Positions 1 through 7,847 of a stretch of DNA of 64,000 nucleotides are shown one piece after another. The stretch is from the NCBI RefSeq assembly GCF_023169945.1, contig NZ_AP025591.1, positions 2,688,501 to 2,752,500 of the forward strand, written 5' to 3'. Position 1 is the first letter of the stretch. Every line of letters starts with the position of its first letter. A program made the position numbers and the translations under genes. The notes below the pieces were generated by a model, which was given only the letters and a program-made list of their open reading frames with translations, was not told the DNA's origin and made no database searches. This stretch comes from Anaeromyxobacter oryzae (GTDB lineage: Bacteria; Myxococcota; Myxococcia; Myxococcales; Anaeromyxobacteraceae).

Positions 1-421
1 TCTGCGAGCCGAGCGTCAGGGCGGCGTGCGCGAGCCTGAGGAGCGCCCGGACCCACTGCTCGTAGGCCTCGTCGCTCTCCGGGAGCATCTCGAGGTCCGC
101 GATGATCGCCTTGAGCGTGCGGTACGCGCTCTCGAACTCGCCGCTCTGGTAGACCGCGAGCGCGCCGCCGTACGCGCGGTCGAGCTCGGACAGCGTCGCG
201 CCGGACTCCTGCCCCAGGAGCCGCGCGCGCATCGTCGACACCTCCTCGACGCCACCCACGCGGTCCCGGCACATGGCGCGGAGCTGGTGCGCGAGCTCCG
301 TGACGTCGGGGTCCGGACCGCCGGGCGGATCCCCGACGGCCATGACGCCCAGCCTCTCCACCGCGGCGCCCTCGCCCGCGACGAGGAGCGCGGCCACGAC
401 CGCGACGGCCCGCCCGATCAC
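1..421 (-). CDS. Secreted hypothetical protein, 5' part only
   Basis: The first 140 codons of a gene that runs off the left edge. The GTG start at 421-419 overlaps the TGA of the upstream lipoprotein gene by four bases (GTGA), so it is translationally coupled as the third gene of an operon. The start MIGRAVAVVAALLVAGEGAA looks like a Sec signal peptide. The mature part is helical (ELAHQLRAMCRDR, TLSELDRAYGGALAVYQSGE), with a pattern that resembles a tetratricopeptide-type helical repeat. Small secreted or anchored proteins of this kind travel with lipoproteins in myxobacteria. No family can be named with certainty; function unknown. The reading frame stays open and has strong third-position GC to the window edge. 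Confidence 0.75.
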   Translation of the reverse strand, partial: MIGRAVAVVAALLVAGEGAAVERLGVMAVGDPPGGPDPDVTELAHQLRAMCRDRVGGVEEVSTMRARLLGQESGATLSELDRAYGGALAVYQSGEFESAYRTLKAIIADLEMLPESDEAYEQWVRALLRLAHAALTLGSQ

Positions 422-2010
422 GGCGCCGTCCCCGCGTTCGACGTGTTCCGGGGGTCGTGGAACGCCTTCGGCCAGGGCGCGCTCGTGTCGAGCTGGCCGT
501 CCACGATGACCGCGTGCAGCTTGCCGTCCGAGGTCGGGTAGTACGCCGTGCTCACGACATGGCCGGCCGGCTGCCCCGGCCTCGTGTGGATGTTCCCCGA
601 CCGGAGCTCCGCGCCGGTGCCGAGCGATCGATGCCAGATCTCCGCGCCCGAGCCGTCGAGCGCGTACAGCGTGCCCGCGCGCGTCGGCACGAGGAGCGTC
701 GCCGAGGTGCCGGCGAGCAGCATCGGCGAGAGCACCGCCGCCCCGAGGTTCCTGGCGGGCGTCCAGAGCGCGGTCCCGTCGGAAGAGAGCCGGTGCAGCG
801 CGCCGCTCTGGTCGCCGACGATGATGTCGCCGTTGGGGAGGATGATGGGGGAGTCGACGATGGCGTCGCTGACGGTGGCAATCGTTGATGTTCCACCGAC
901 AACCGTCGTTAGATTGATCTTCTTGTCTTGAGATCCCGTGATGACGTTGCCGCTGCGGTCGAGCGCAATGGCCGCACTAACATTCACGCCGACAACAGGC
1001 GAAGACGTGACCCATTGGTCCGTGAACGCTCCGTCGAAAAGGAATTCGCGAACCGTCGAATTCGCTCCCGAGGAGGCTGCGAATACTCGCCCCGCGGAAT
1101 CAACTGCCGGGCCCACCACATACGCGCTAGTGGCACCCGACCGAGCGGTGTCGAGACCGGTGCTCGCCGCCGCCAACCGCCCGCTCGCCGACGCAACGAA
1201 CCCCCACTCCTTCGTTGCCTCGGTGAACACCGCCACCGACCCCCGGATCGCCCCCTCCGAGTTGACGGCGACACCGGCGAGCGCGCCGCTCCCGTCGAGC
1301 GCCAGCCCGCGGAGCCAGGCGTCCTCGCTCCCCACCCAGATCGCCTTCGTTCCGATCGCCGGCGCGGCGCTGATCGCCTGTCCGCTCCCGACCGTCACCG
1401 GGTCGTGCGCCCGCGTCCCGTCGGGCTTCACGAAGTACACCTTCCCGTTGCTGCCGGCGACGACGACGGTCCCGTCGGTCATCACCGCCGCCGGCGTGAG
1501 CGCGATCGCCTGCCCCGGCTCGACCTCCGTCGTCCACCGCAGGCGCGTGACGGGGATCGCCGCGGCTGTCGTGGCGGAGGCTTCCTGCCGCGCCCCGTCG
1601 CGCGCGGTGACCGTCGCGTCGACGGTCGCCTCGAACGCCGCGACCGGTACCGTCGCGAGCGGGACGTCCGCGGTCCAGGTGTCTCCGGTCCGGGTCATCG
1701 CGACCGCCGTCGACGGGTCGAGCGTGAGGGCGACGCGGACCTCTGCGAGCTCCTCGGCGTCGGAGGCGGTCGCGGTCACCCGCAGGGTGCCGTCGCGCGG
1801 GCACTTCTCGCCGGCGGCGACGTCCAGGCAGGAGACGGCCACGCCCGACACGACCGGCGGGTGCGAGTCCGGCCAGCACCGCTGCTCGCCCTGGGCCGAC
1901 GCGCAGTACTCGCCTGCGGGGCAGTCGGCGCTCGTCGCGCACGTCGGGGGATCCTTCACGGTCCCGCAGCCCATCACCAGGACCCACACTCCGGTCATCC
2001 AGCGCTTCAT
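418..2010 (-). CDS. Lipoprotein, Dickkopf-like Cys-rich start plus PQQ-type beta-propeller
   Basis: A 530-residue predicted lipoprotein: signal peptide with lipobox VLVMGC (Cys about 15), then a Cys-rich module of the C-x4-DC-x2-G-x2-C type (CATSADCPAGEYC), a beta-rich stretch, and from about residue 170 a repeat region typical of PQQ-like beta-propellers (VMTDGTVVVAGSNGKVYFV; ILPNGDIIVGDQSGALHRL; LLVPTRAGTLYALDGSG). The ATG is preceded by GGGGGAAG at good spacing. Second gene of a three-gene operon; it follows the 2020-2673 gene by 9 bp and overlaps the next gene by 4 bp. Such propellers serve as scaffolds or bind ligands outside the inner membrane; no catalytic motif is visible. Codons around 880-1150 are clearly less GC-rich than the rest of the gene. 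Confidence 0.88.
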   Translation of the reverse strand: MKRWMTGVWVLVMGCGTVKDPPTCATSADCPAGEYCASAQGEQRCWPDSHPPVVSGVAVSCLDVAAGEKCPRDGTLRVTATASDAEELAEVRVALTLDPSTAVAMTRTGDTWTADVPLATVPVAAFEATVDATVTARDGARQEASATTAAAIPVTRLRWTTEVEPGQAIALTPAAVMTDGTVVVAGSNGKVYFVKPDGTRAHDPVTVGSGQAISAAPAIGTKAIWVGSEDAWLRGLALDGSGALAGVAVNSEGAIRGSVAVFTEATKEWGFVASASGRLAAASTGLDTARSGATSAYVVGPAVDSAGRVFAASSGANSTVREFLFDGAFTDQWVTSSPVVGVNVSAAIALDRSGNVITGSQDKKINLTTVVGGTSTIATVSDAIVDSPIILPNGDIIVGDQSGALHRLSSDGTALWTPARNLGAAVLSPMLLAGTSATLLVPTRAGTLYALDGSGAEIWHRSLGTGAELRSGNIHTRPGQPAGHVVSTAYYPTSDGKLHAVIVDGQLDTSAPWPKAFHDPRNTSNAGTAP

Positions 2011-2019
2011 GTCTTCCCC

Positions 2020-2673
2020 CTAGAACCCGAACCGCCAGACGAGGCCGCCGGCGACGAGGGCGCCGCCCACGCCGTACGCGATGCCCGCGTTGCGCCGCTT
2101 CGTCTCCCAGTCCTTCCGCGCCGTGATCTGCGCGTCGAGGTCGGTGGCGCTCGCGGCGCGGTCCGCCGCGTCGCGGGCGCCGATCGTGAACACCACGCCG
2201 GCGACCAGGGCGGCGACGCCGACGCCCACGACGGTCCAGGCCGCGACGTGCGCTGGACGCGGGCCGGGCTCCGGCGGGAGCGCCTGCAGGAGCTTGTCGA
2301 ACGCGGCGTGGAGCGGGCGGACCGCGTCGTCGCCGGGCGCCACCTCGAGGGCGCTCCGCGCCCGGACCGCCGACGTGTCGGAGTCGGCGAGCACGAGCAG
2401 GAAGCGGCTGCCGTCGGCGCGCCCCTCGGCGGTCGTCGCGATCGCGTGCGGGAGCCCCGCCCGGCGCGCGGCGCGCGCGCCCTCCGCGGCGTCCTCGCAC
2501 GCCACCCCGTAATCGAGGAAGCGGCCGTCGCCGTCCCGGGCCGCCGCGATCACCGACTCGGCGCGCGAGAGCGCCGGATCCCCCAGGATCTTGGGGCGGC
2601 AGAGCAGGATCCGCTCTCCGCCTCCGCCCGCGGCCAGGGCGAGCGCGATCATCAACGCACCGGAAAGAGCCAT
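2020..2673 (-). CDS. Secreted/membrane hypothetical protein with C-terminal TM hairpin
   Basis: 217 residues from the ATG at 2673, chosen because GGGGGAAGG lies 8 nt before it and a signal peptide (MALSGALMIALALAAGGGG) begins there; an in-frame start at 2724 would add 17 basic residues that look non-native. The N-terminal domain (about 20-135) is mixed alpha/beta with no recognisable motif. Two hydrophobic segments near the C-terminus (AAWTVVGVGVAALVAGVVFT and GIAYGVGGALVAGGLVWRF) flank a charged coiled linker. First gene of the operon 2673 to <1; a sigma-54-like element lies at 2740-2755 upstream. Proteins with this layout are frequent beside lipoprotein/TPR genes in myxobacteria, but no function is known to me. 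Confidence 0.75.
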   Translation of the reverse strand: MALSGALMIALALAAGGGGERILLCRPKILGDPALSRAESVIAAARDGDGRFLDYGVACEDAAEGARAARRAGLPHAIATTAEGRADGSRFLLVLADSDTSAVRARSALEVAPGDDAVRPLHAAFDKLLQALPPEPGPRPAHVAAWTVVGVGVAALVAGVVFTIGARDAADRAASATDLDAQITARKDWETKRRNAGIAYGVGGALVAGGLVWRFGF

Positions 2674-2739
2674 TGCTGGAGCCTTCCCCCGAGGCGGTTG
2701 TACTCGGAGTCTCTGTTTCACCACGACTCGCGACCGTGC

Positions 2740-2755
2740 TGCAAGGGCCGTGCAC
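2740..2755 (-). promoter_or_regulatory. Possible sigma-54 promoter for the 2673 operon
   Basis: On the minus strand the sequence reads GTGCACGGCCCTTGCA. It matches the sigma-54 consensus TGGCACG-N4-TTGCW at all but the first two positions. The -12 GC is intact but the -24 GG is TG, which weakens the case. A start about 12 nt beyond the GC would give a leader of roughly 55 nt to the ATG at 2673. Confidence 0.35.
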
Positions 2756-2799
2756 CGTCTGCCGCGCGGGCATTGGCGCTAAGCCGTGCGCGTCAGACA

Positions 2800-2814
2800 G
2801 TCCGCGCCGCGGAC
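2800..2814. promoter_or_regulatory. Perfect palindrome between the two sigma-54-like sites
   Basis: GTCCGCG-C-CGCGGAC, 7+1+7 bp without mismatch. Its centre lies about 106 bp upstream of the predicted plus-strand start and about 79 bp upstream of the minus-strand one, the usual distance for the upstream activating site of an NtrC-type activator. The operator role is inference from symmetry and position. Confidence 0.4.
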
Positions 2815-2886
2815 CCCCCGGTCGCGCCTCGACCCCGGGTATGGCACGGACCCACCGTTTCACGGACTGAACGCAAAGCTCTCACC

Positions 2887-2902
2887 TGGCACGACACTCG
2901 CA
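2887..2902 (+). promoter_or_regulatory. Sigma-54-like promoter of the 2979 lipoprotein gene
   Basis: TGGCACGACACTCGCA matches TGGCACG-N4-TTGCW with one mismatch. GG and GC are separated by exactly 10 nt. The predicted start near 2913 leaves a 66-nt leader, and the gene has a strong ribosome binding site. An 8-bp inverted repeat CACGGACT (2861-2868) and AGTCCGTG (2902-2909) brackets the element. Confidence 0.55.
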
Positions 2903-2978
2903 GTCCGTGCTTTCAACATTCACGGAACGGCAACTAGGATGAGCGTGGTCCTCGCGATCACGCCTGGAGGGAGAGCGG

Positions 2979-4832
2979 ATGCGAACGATCCGGACGGTGG
3001 TGGCCTCCTCGATGGTGGCCGCGGTGCTCGCGGTGGCCGGCTGCTCGGGCCTCGGTCCCACCGCGACGAGCTGCACGACGGACGACGCCTGCGGAGCGTC
3101 GGGGCGGTGTCTCGCGAGGACCTGCGTCGCCGACGGCTCGCCCGTCGCGTCGATCGCGGTCCCGCTCGCCATCACCACCAACCGGCTCGTCCTCTTCGAC
3201 GGCGGCGCGAGCGCCGACCCGGATCCGAACGACGCGATCCGCTCCTACGCCTGGACCTTCGCCCCGGACGCCGCCCCGTGCGCGCCGCCGGTCGTCGCCG
3301 ACACGGGCCCGGTCGCGCGGGTCCGGTTCGCCTGCGCGGGCCGGTACTCCGTGTCGCTCGTCGTCAGGGACGAGAAGGGCGTCGCGAGCCCGCCGGCCGT
3401 CGAGGCGTTCGACGTCGGGGTGTCGACCGACGCGCCGATGCTGACGGCGGGGGCCGATCTCGCGCTCGGGCACTCGTGCAGCGACGGCCGGTGCACTCCG
3501 GCGGGCGACGTCGCGCTGGCCGCGACCACGACCGGCGCGTTCCTCGGCCCGGTCACCTATCACTGGACCGTCGAGCCGCCGCCGGATCGGGCGCTGGGGC
3601 CGACGCGCCGCCTGGCCTTCTCCCCGTCCGCCGACGTGCCGAACCCGTCGGTCGCGCTCGAGAGCGACGACGCGGCCCTGTCCGGCGACTGGGTGTTCCG
3701 CGTCGAGGCCCGCGACGCCGCGGGCGTCATCGGGACCGCAGTGACCCGCGTCAGCGTCACGAACCGTCCCCCGGTGGTGACGGCCGACAAGCTCGCGCCG
3801 GTGCCCCACGTCTTCGACGCGGCCTCGTCCCGCCTCACGGCGAGCGGACGGGTCGGCTCCGTCACGGTGACGGATCCGGACGGCGATCCGATCCCGGTCC
3901 GGGTGGTGAGCTGGGTCCACGCGAACGACGGCGGCGGTGTGTTCGAGGGCGAGGACCTCGGGTCGGAGGTGACGTTCCGGGTGGCCGTGGACTACGCGTC
4001 GCCCGCCGACGCCGGGTTCCTGATCGACGGCCCGGCGCTGGAGCGCGCGGTCCGGATCGCCGCGACCGACGTGAACGGCGGCGAGACCGTGGAGACGCGC
4101 GCCGTCGAGATCTCGAACCGTCCGCCCGTCCTCGCGGATCCCGCGCCGGTGCAGGTACAGGTCGACCACTCCTTCGACGCGGCGCAGGGCCAGTACCGGG
4201 CCACCGCGACGCTCGGCCGCTGGTCGGATCCCGACGGCGACCCGATCTGGCAGGCGGACCCGACCGGCGACGCGGACTGCAGCGCCCTGTCCCTGCTCGT
4301 GGACGGCACCTCGGTGGCGATCTGCAGCCGCGCGTACGCGGGCGTGCCGGCGGTCCACCTGTTCGCGGGCGACCACGTCGTCCGCTCCTCGGTGCGCGAT
4401 CCGTGGGCGATCGCCGCGGAGCGGCCGGACGTCATCGTGCAGATCCACGACCGGGCGCCCGTGGTGACGAACACGAGCGGGACGGCGCCGGTGGCGTGCA
4501 CGCCGGACGAGGTGCTCTGCTGCCGGGAGGCTCCGAACGGGAGCTGCCTCGTGTCCCCCACGGCGACGACGGCGACCGCGTTCACCTTCGCGCCCGCGGT
4601 CTCCGACCCCGACGGCGATCCCGTCGAGGTCCGGTTTCCGCTCGGCGTCACGCCCGCGTCGGTGGTGTGCGTCGCGGGCGCGTGCCCGGCCGCGACCGCC
4701 GAGCTCGCCGCGATGAGCACGTGCGGGACCGAGAAGCCGACCGCGACGATCTCCTTCGTCGCGAGCGACGGGGCCTCGTCCGCGTCGGGGACGCACACGG
4801 AGACCGGCTCCTGCGTCGCCGCCTCGAGGTGA
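2979..4832 (+). CDS. Lipoprotein with Dickkopf-like Cys-rich start and PKD/cadherin-like repeats
   Basis: 617 residues. Signal peptide ends in the lipobox AVAGC (Cys 22), followed by a Cys-rich module (SCTTDDACGASGRCLARTC) of the same kind as in the divergently encoded lipoprotein at 418-2010. The rest is beta-sandwich repeats of PKD or cadherin-like type: a DADPDPND loop near residue 75 and three acidic calcium-binding-like loops, TDPDGDPIPV, SDPDGDPIWQ and SDPDGDPVEV. ATG follows GGAGGGAGAG. This looks like an outer-surface protein that may bind calcium and carbohydrate or protein partners; the family is non-catalytic. A sigma-54-like promoter lies 77 bp upstream. Stands alone, convergent with the next gene with a 29-bp gap. 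Confidence 0.88.
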   Translation: MRTIRTVVASSMVAAVLAVAGCSGLGPTATSCTTDDACGASGRCLARTCVADGSPVASIAVPLAITTNRLVLFDGGASADPDPNDAIRSYAWTFAPDAAPCAPPVVADTGPVARVRFACAGRYSVSLVVRDEKGVASPPAVEAFDVGVSTDAPMLTAGADLALGHSCSDGRCTPAGDVALAATTTGAFLGPVTYHWTVEPPPDRALGPTRRLAFSPSADVPNPSVALESDDAALSGDWVFRVEARDAAGVIGTAVTRVSVTNRPPVVTADKLAPVPHVFDAASSRLTASGRVGSVTVTDPDGDPIPVRVVSWVHANDGGGVFEGEDLGSEVTFRVAVDYASPADAGFLIDGPALERAVRIAATDVNGGETVETRAVEISNRPPVLADPAPVQVQVDHSFDAAQGQYRATATLGRWSDPDGDPIWQADPTGDADCSALSLLVDGTSVAICSRAYAGVPAVHLFAGDHVVRSSVRDPWAIAAERPDVIVQIHDRAPVVTNTSGTAPVACTPDEVLCCREAPNGSCLVSPTATTATAFTFAPAVSDPDGDPVEVRFPLGVTPASVVCVAGACPAATAELAAMSTCGTEKPTATISFVASDGASSASGTHTETGSCVAASR

Positions 4833-4861
4833 CGATCCGTTCCGCTGCCTGCTCGACCTCG

Positions 4862-6310
4862 TCACCCGGCCGCCGCGACCATCCGCTTCCGCTCGAGCAC
4901 GGCGTCCGCCGCCTGCGCCACGAGCTCCGGCCCGAGCGCCTTGTCGAGCACGGCGTCCGCGCCGGCGGCTTCGAGCCGGGACTCCGTCCCCGGGTCGAGC
5001 GAGCCCGTCACCACCACGATGGCGAGCTCCGTCTCCCCGCCCGCGGTGCGGATCATCCGGACGAGCGCCTCCCCGTCCATCCCGGGCATCCGGACGTCGG
5101 TGACGAGGAGGTCGAGCGCGAGCAGCTCCGCCGACAGCGTCCTGAGCCCGTCCTGCGCGTCCGCCGCGGTCAGCACCTCGAACCCGCGGGCGGCGAGCGC
5201 GTCGGCGAGCATCCGTCGGACGAGGGCGTCGTCGTCGACGAGGAGCGCGCGGCGGGGGCGGGCGGAGATGTGCGCGATCGCCGCGGCGAGCACCGCCTCC
5301 GCGTCCGGCGCGAGCTGGAAGCGGACGCCCATGCCGCCTCCGTTCACGAACGCGACCTGCGCCGACGCGCACAGCTCCGCGCCGTTCGGCAGCCGGAGCT
5401 CGAGCGAGACGGGGCTCCCCACCGGCGGCGGGTGCGACGTGCGGACGAACGCGCCGCCCTGCGAGAGGTTCTCCACGAAGTCGCGCGCGAGCTCCTGATC
5501 CGTCGCGTACTCGATCTTCGCGTGCGCGCGCGTGGCGAGCGGCGAACGCGCGATCACCTTCACCGGCGCGCTCACGGGGAAGCGGGGCGCGGCCCGGATC
5601 TCGGCGCCCGGGCTCGCGGCCGGGCGCGCCTCCAGCGCGGAGACGAGCGCCGCGGGGGGCGCCTCGAGCCGGAGGCCGTAGCCCGCGGCGTGGCCCGGAC
5701 CGGCGGTGGTGGGCGTCACGACCTGGACGACGCGGCCCCGCGCCTCGATCGGCTGCGGCGCTCCCGGGATGCGGAACGCGAGCGCGACGTCGTCGCCGGA
5801 GGGCGGCGCGATCGGCGCCGCGACGAAGAGCAGCCCCTCCTCCGGGTCGTACCGGACGCCTTCCCAGCCGGGCCCGCCGACATCCATCGCGAGCACCGGC
5901 TCCACGGCGGCGCGGCGCCGCTCGCGCGGCGCGCCCGCCTCCGTGAAGAACGACGCCGCCGCGTGCGCGAGCGCGGGCGGGAGAACCCCGAGGCGGACGA
6001 CCTCGCACGCGGCGAGATGCGCGCGCAGCTGCGCGAGATCCGGGCCCGATAGCCGGGCGACCGGCGTGGCGCGGCCGCCCGCGCGCGCGGTCCAGAACGA
6101 GAGCCGGTCCCGGGCCTGCGGGGAGAGCGCCGTGGCCCGGAGATGGACTCCGACGGCGAGGAACCGGGTCTCCGGCCGGAACGCGAGATCGCACCGGTGG
6201 AGCGCGCCGTCGAGGAGGAGCGGGAACGCGAGGACGAGCCGCTCGACCGCCGCGAGGCGCTCCTCGTCGACGCGGACGAAGACGTTCGTGTACTCGACGG
6301 TGCTCGCCAC
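4862..6310 (-). CDS. PilZ-domain protein with C-terminal receiver domain
   Basis: 482 residues from a GTG. The N-terminal half (about 1-220) resembles a degenerate PilZ-like region (LAFRIPGAPQPIEARGRV). A clear PilZ domain at about 225-335 carries APRFPVSAPVKV in place of RxxxR and NLSQGGAFV as the D/NxSxxG motif, so c-di-GMP binding is likely but the arginine motif is non-canonical. A receiver domain fills about 350-470: acidic triad VDDD, phospho-acceptor in VTDVRMPGMDG, conserved T in VVVTGS, and K in LDKALG. PilZ-receiver proteins link c-di-GMP and phosphorelay signals to motility or surface behaviour in myxobacteria. No ribosome binding site is seen near the GTG. No kinase adjoins; the input is unknown. 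Confidence 0.85.
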   Translation of the reverse strand: MASTVEYTNVFVRVDEERLAAVERLVLAFPLLLDGALHRCDLAFRPETRFLAVGVHLRATALSPQARDRLSFWTARAGGRATPVARLSGPDLAQLRAHLAACEVVRLGVLPPALAHAAASFFTEAGAPRERRRAAVEPVLAMDVGGPGWEGVRYDPEEGLLFVAAPIAPPSGDDVALAFRIPGAPQPIEARGRVVQVVTPTTAGPGHAAGYGLRLEAPPAALVSALEARPAASPGAEIRAAPRFPVSAPVKVIARSPLATRAHAKIEYATDQELARDFVENLSQGGAFVRTSHPPPVGSPVSLELRLPNGAELCASAQVAFVNGGGMGVRFQLAPDAEAVLAAAIAHISARPRRALLVDDDALVRRMLADALAARGFEVLTAADAQDGLRTLSAELLALDLLVTDVRMPGMDGEALVRMIRTAGGETELAIVVVTGSLDPGTESRLEAAGADAVLDKALGPELVAQAADAVLERKRMVAAAG

Positions 6311-6544
6311 GGGTCCGGACCCGGCGACTCCTGCTGCAATGGGGAGGCCCGCCCCACCTCAGGACAACCGGGCACCTGCGCAGCGCGGAGCCAACCCCGG
6401 GTCGGAGCACACCCGCCCAGCGGCGCCGGCGGCGCTCCCCGCCGCGAGCGGACGAGGACGGCGTAGATCGAGCAGGTGCGGTGCCGCCCCTCGGTGTGAC
6501 CGTGCGTGCTACGTTCGATCGCCTCGGCCATGGAGGAGAAGATG

Positions 6545-7789
6545 ATGCCTCGCTCGCGCGCCGCCTTCGCTGCCGCCCTCGTCGCGATGCTCGCCGGCTG
6601 CGGGGCCTCGAAGCCCACTGCCTCTCCCGGTCCCGTGCTTCCCCTGGATCGCGCCGTTCGCGGTCGCGTCGTCGCCTGGGGCGACACGGGGTTCGACGCG
6701 ACCATCCTGATCCCCGGGCACGCGCCGCAGCCGGTCGCAGCCGGTGAGACGTTCACCGTGGACGACGTGGATGTTCCGTACGACCTCGTCGTGGCCGCGA
6801 ACGGCCGCGCCTGGGTCTACGCCGGCGCGACCCGGCGCGATCCGCTGGTGACCATTCCCGCCCTGGGGAGCACCCCGCGATACACGACGTTCTCGCTGCA
6901 GGCGGTGCCGGTGCAGGGGACTCCGGGCCCGTCCTCGACGGTCCGGGTCTCGCTCGCGTTCGGCAGCCCGCATCTCCAGTGGTTCGCGACCTCCACCTTC
7001 GCGGTGCCCTTCGTCTTCGACATGGATGCGAGCTGGAACGGCGCGAGCACGATCCATCCGACGGTCCACGCGCTGCACCGCGCCAACGCGGTGGGCGCAT
7101 TCCCCACGGACTACTACGGCTACGCGGAGGCGACGATCGACCTGATCGACGCCGCGCGGAGCCCTTGGCCCGGCCTCGACCTCGCGCCCATCCCCCAGGT
7201 CGGCCGGCTCGAGGGACGGTTCGTCGTCCCCGGCGATTGGGTCTTCGACGGGACGACGGTTTGTCTGGAATGGCCCGACGGCGCTCAGCTCACGCTCGGG
7301 ACCGTGACCTCGACGGCGTTCGACCTGCCGACGCCCGGCGTCGGCGCAGGCCTCCTCGTGCTCGGGGGCGCCACGGGGCCGGGCGGTGAATCGGTCGGAT
7401 GCAGCGTTCGCACGCCGGACCTGACCACCACCGGGCTCGAGATCCCGCTGCCGCTCACGCCGGCGCAGGTCGAGCCCGCCGACGCGGCGACCGGCGTCGG
7501 GCCCGCCACGGACTTCTCCTGGAGCGACACACGCGCCGGCGTGAAGTGGCTCGCGCTCCAGGACGCGACGACCCACGAGAGTGTGGTCACGGTCCTCACG
7601 ACTGGATCTTCGGCCCGGATCCCCGATCTCTCCGCGCTCGGGGTCTTCCTCGCGCCGTCCACGCGCTACGAGTGGACGGTGATGAGCACCGCCGCGCCCG
7701 ACGTCGACGCCGCGCTCGCGGCGAGCGCCGCCGGCGGGTGCTCCGCCACCAGCGCGGTCCGGACGTTCACGACCGCCGCTGCGCCGTAG
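6545..7789 (+). CDS. Secreted lipoprotein of unknown function
   Basis: 414 residues from the second of two adjacent ATGs, chosen because GGAGG at 6532-6536 then has 8-nt spacing. Signal peptide with lipobox AMLAGC. The mature protein is beta-rich and low in charge; residues about 310-400 look like a fibronectin- or Ig-like module (VEPADAATGVGPATDFSWSD...). An N-terminal segment (RAVRGRVVAWGDTGFDATIL) resembles a carboxypeptidase-regulatory-like beta-sandwich. No catalytic residues are evident. Likely an outer-membrane-anchored protein; function not recognised. It is convergent with purL, with a hairpin between them. Confidence 0.82.
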   Translation: MPRSRAAFAAALVAMLAGCGASKPTASPGPVLPLDRAVRGRVVAWGDTGFDATILIPGHAPQPVAAGETFTVDDVDVPYDLVVAANGRAWVYAGATRRDPLVTIPALGSTPRYTTFSLQAVPVQGTPGPSSTVRVSLAFGSPHLQWFATSTFAVPFVFDMDASWNGASTIHPTVHALHRANAVGAFPTDYYGYAEATIDLIDAARSPWPGLDLAPIPQVGRLEGRFVVPGDWVFDGTTVCLEWPDGAQLTLGTVTSTAFDLPTPGVGAGLLVLGGATGPGGESVGCSVRTPDLTTTGLEIPLPLTPAQVEPADAATGVGPATDFSWSDTRAGVKWLALQDATTHESVVTVLTTGSSARIPDLSALGVFLAPSTRYEWTVMSTAAPDVDAALAASAAGGCSATSAVRTFTTAAAP

Positions 7790-7791
7790 GC

Positions 7792-7827
7792 GCGGCGCCG
7801 CGCGCGGGTCCGATAGCCGGGCGCCGC
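7792..7827. terminator. Inverted repeat between convergent genes
   Basis: GCGGCGCC at 7792-7799 pairs perfectly with GGCGCCGC at 7820-7827, leaving a 20-nt loop. It sits just after the stop of the 6545 lipoprotein and just before the end of purL, as a bidirectional terminator would. There is no T-run, as is common in very GC-rich genomes. Confidence 0.35.
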
Positions 7828-7847
7828 TTCAGCCACCAGCCCGGCCG

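Larger units (their letters stand above)
2674..2978. other. Divergent 305-bp control region
   Basis: No gene fits here. It separates the operon 2673 to <1 (minus) from the PKD-like lipoprotein gene at 2979 (plus). It holds a sigma-54-like element on each strand, a perfect 15-bp palindrome at 2800-2814 between them, and three copies of the half-site CAGTCCG/CGGACTG at 2798-2804, 2863-2869 and 2901-2907. This is unusually rich for an intergenic region in this window. Confidence 0.6.
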
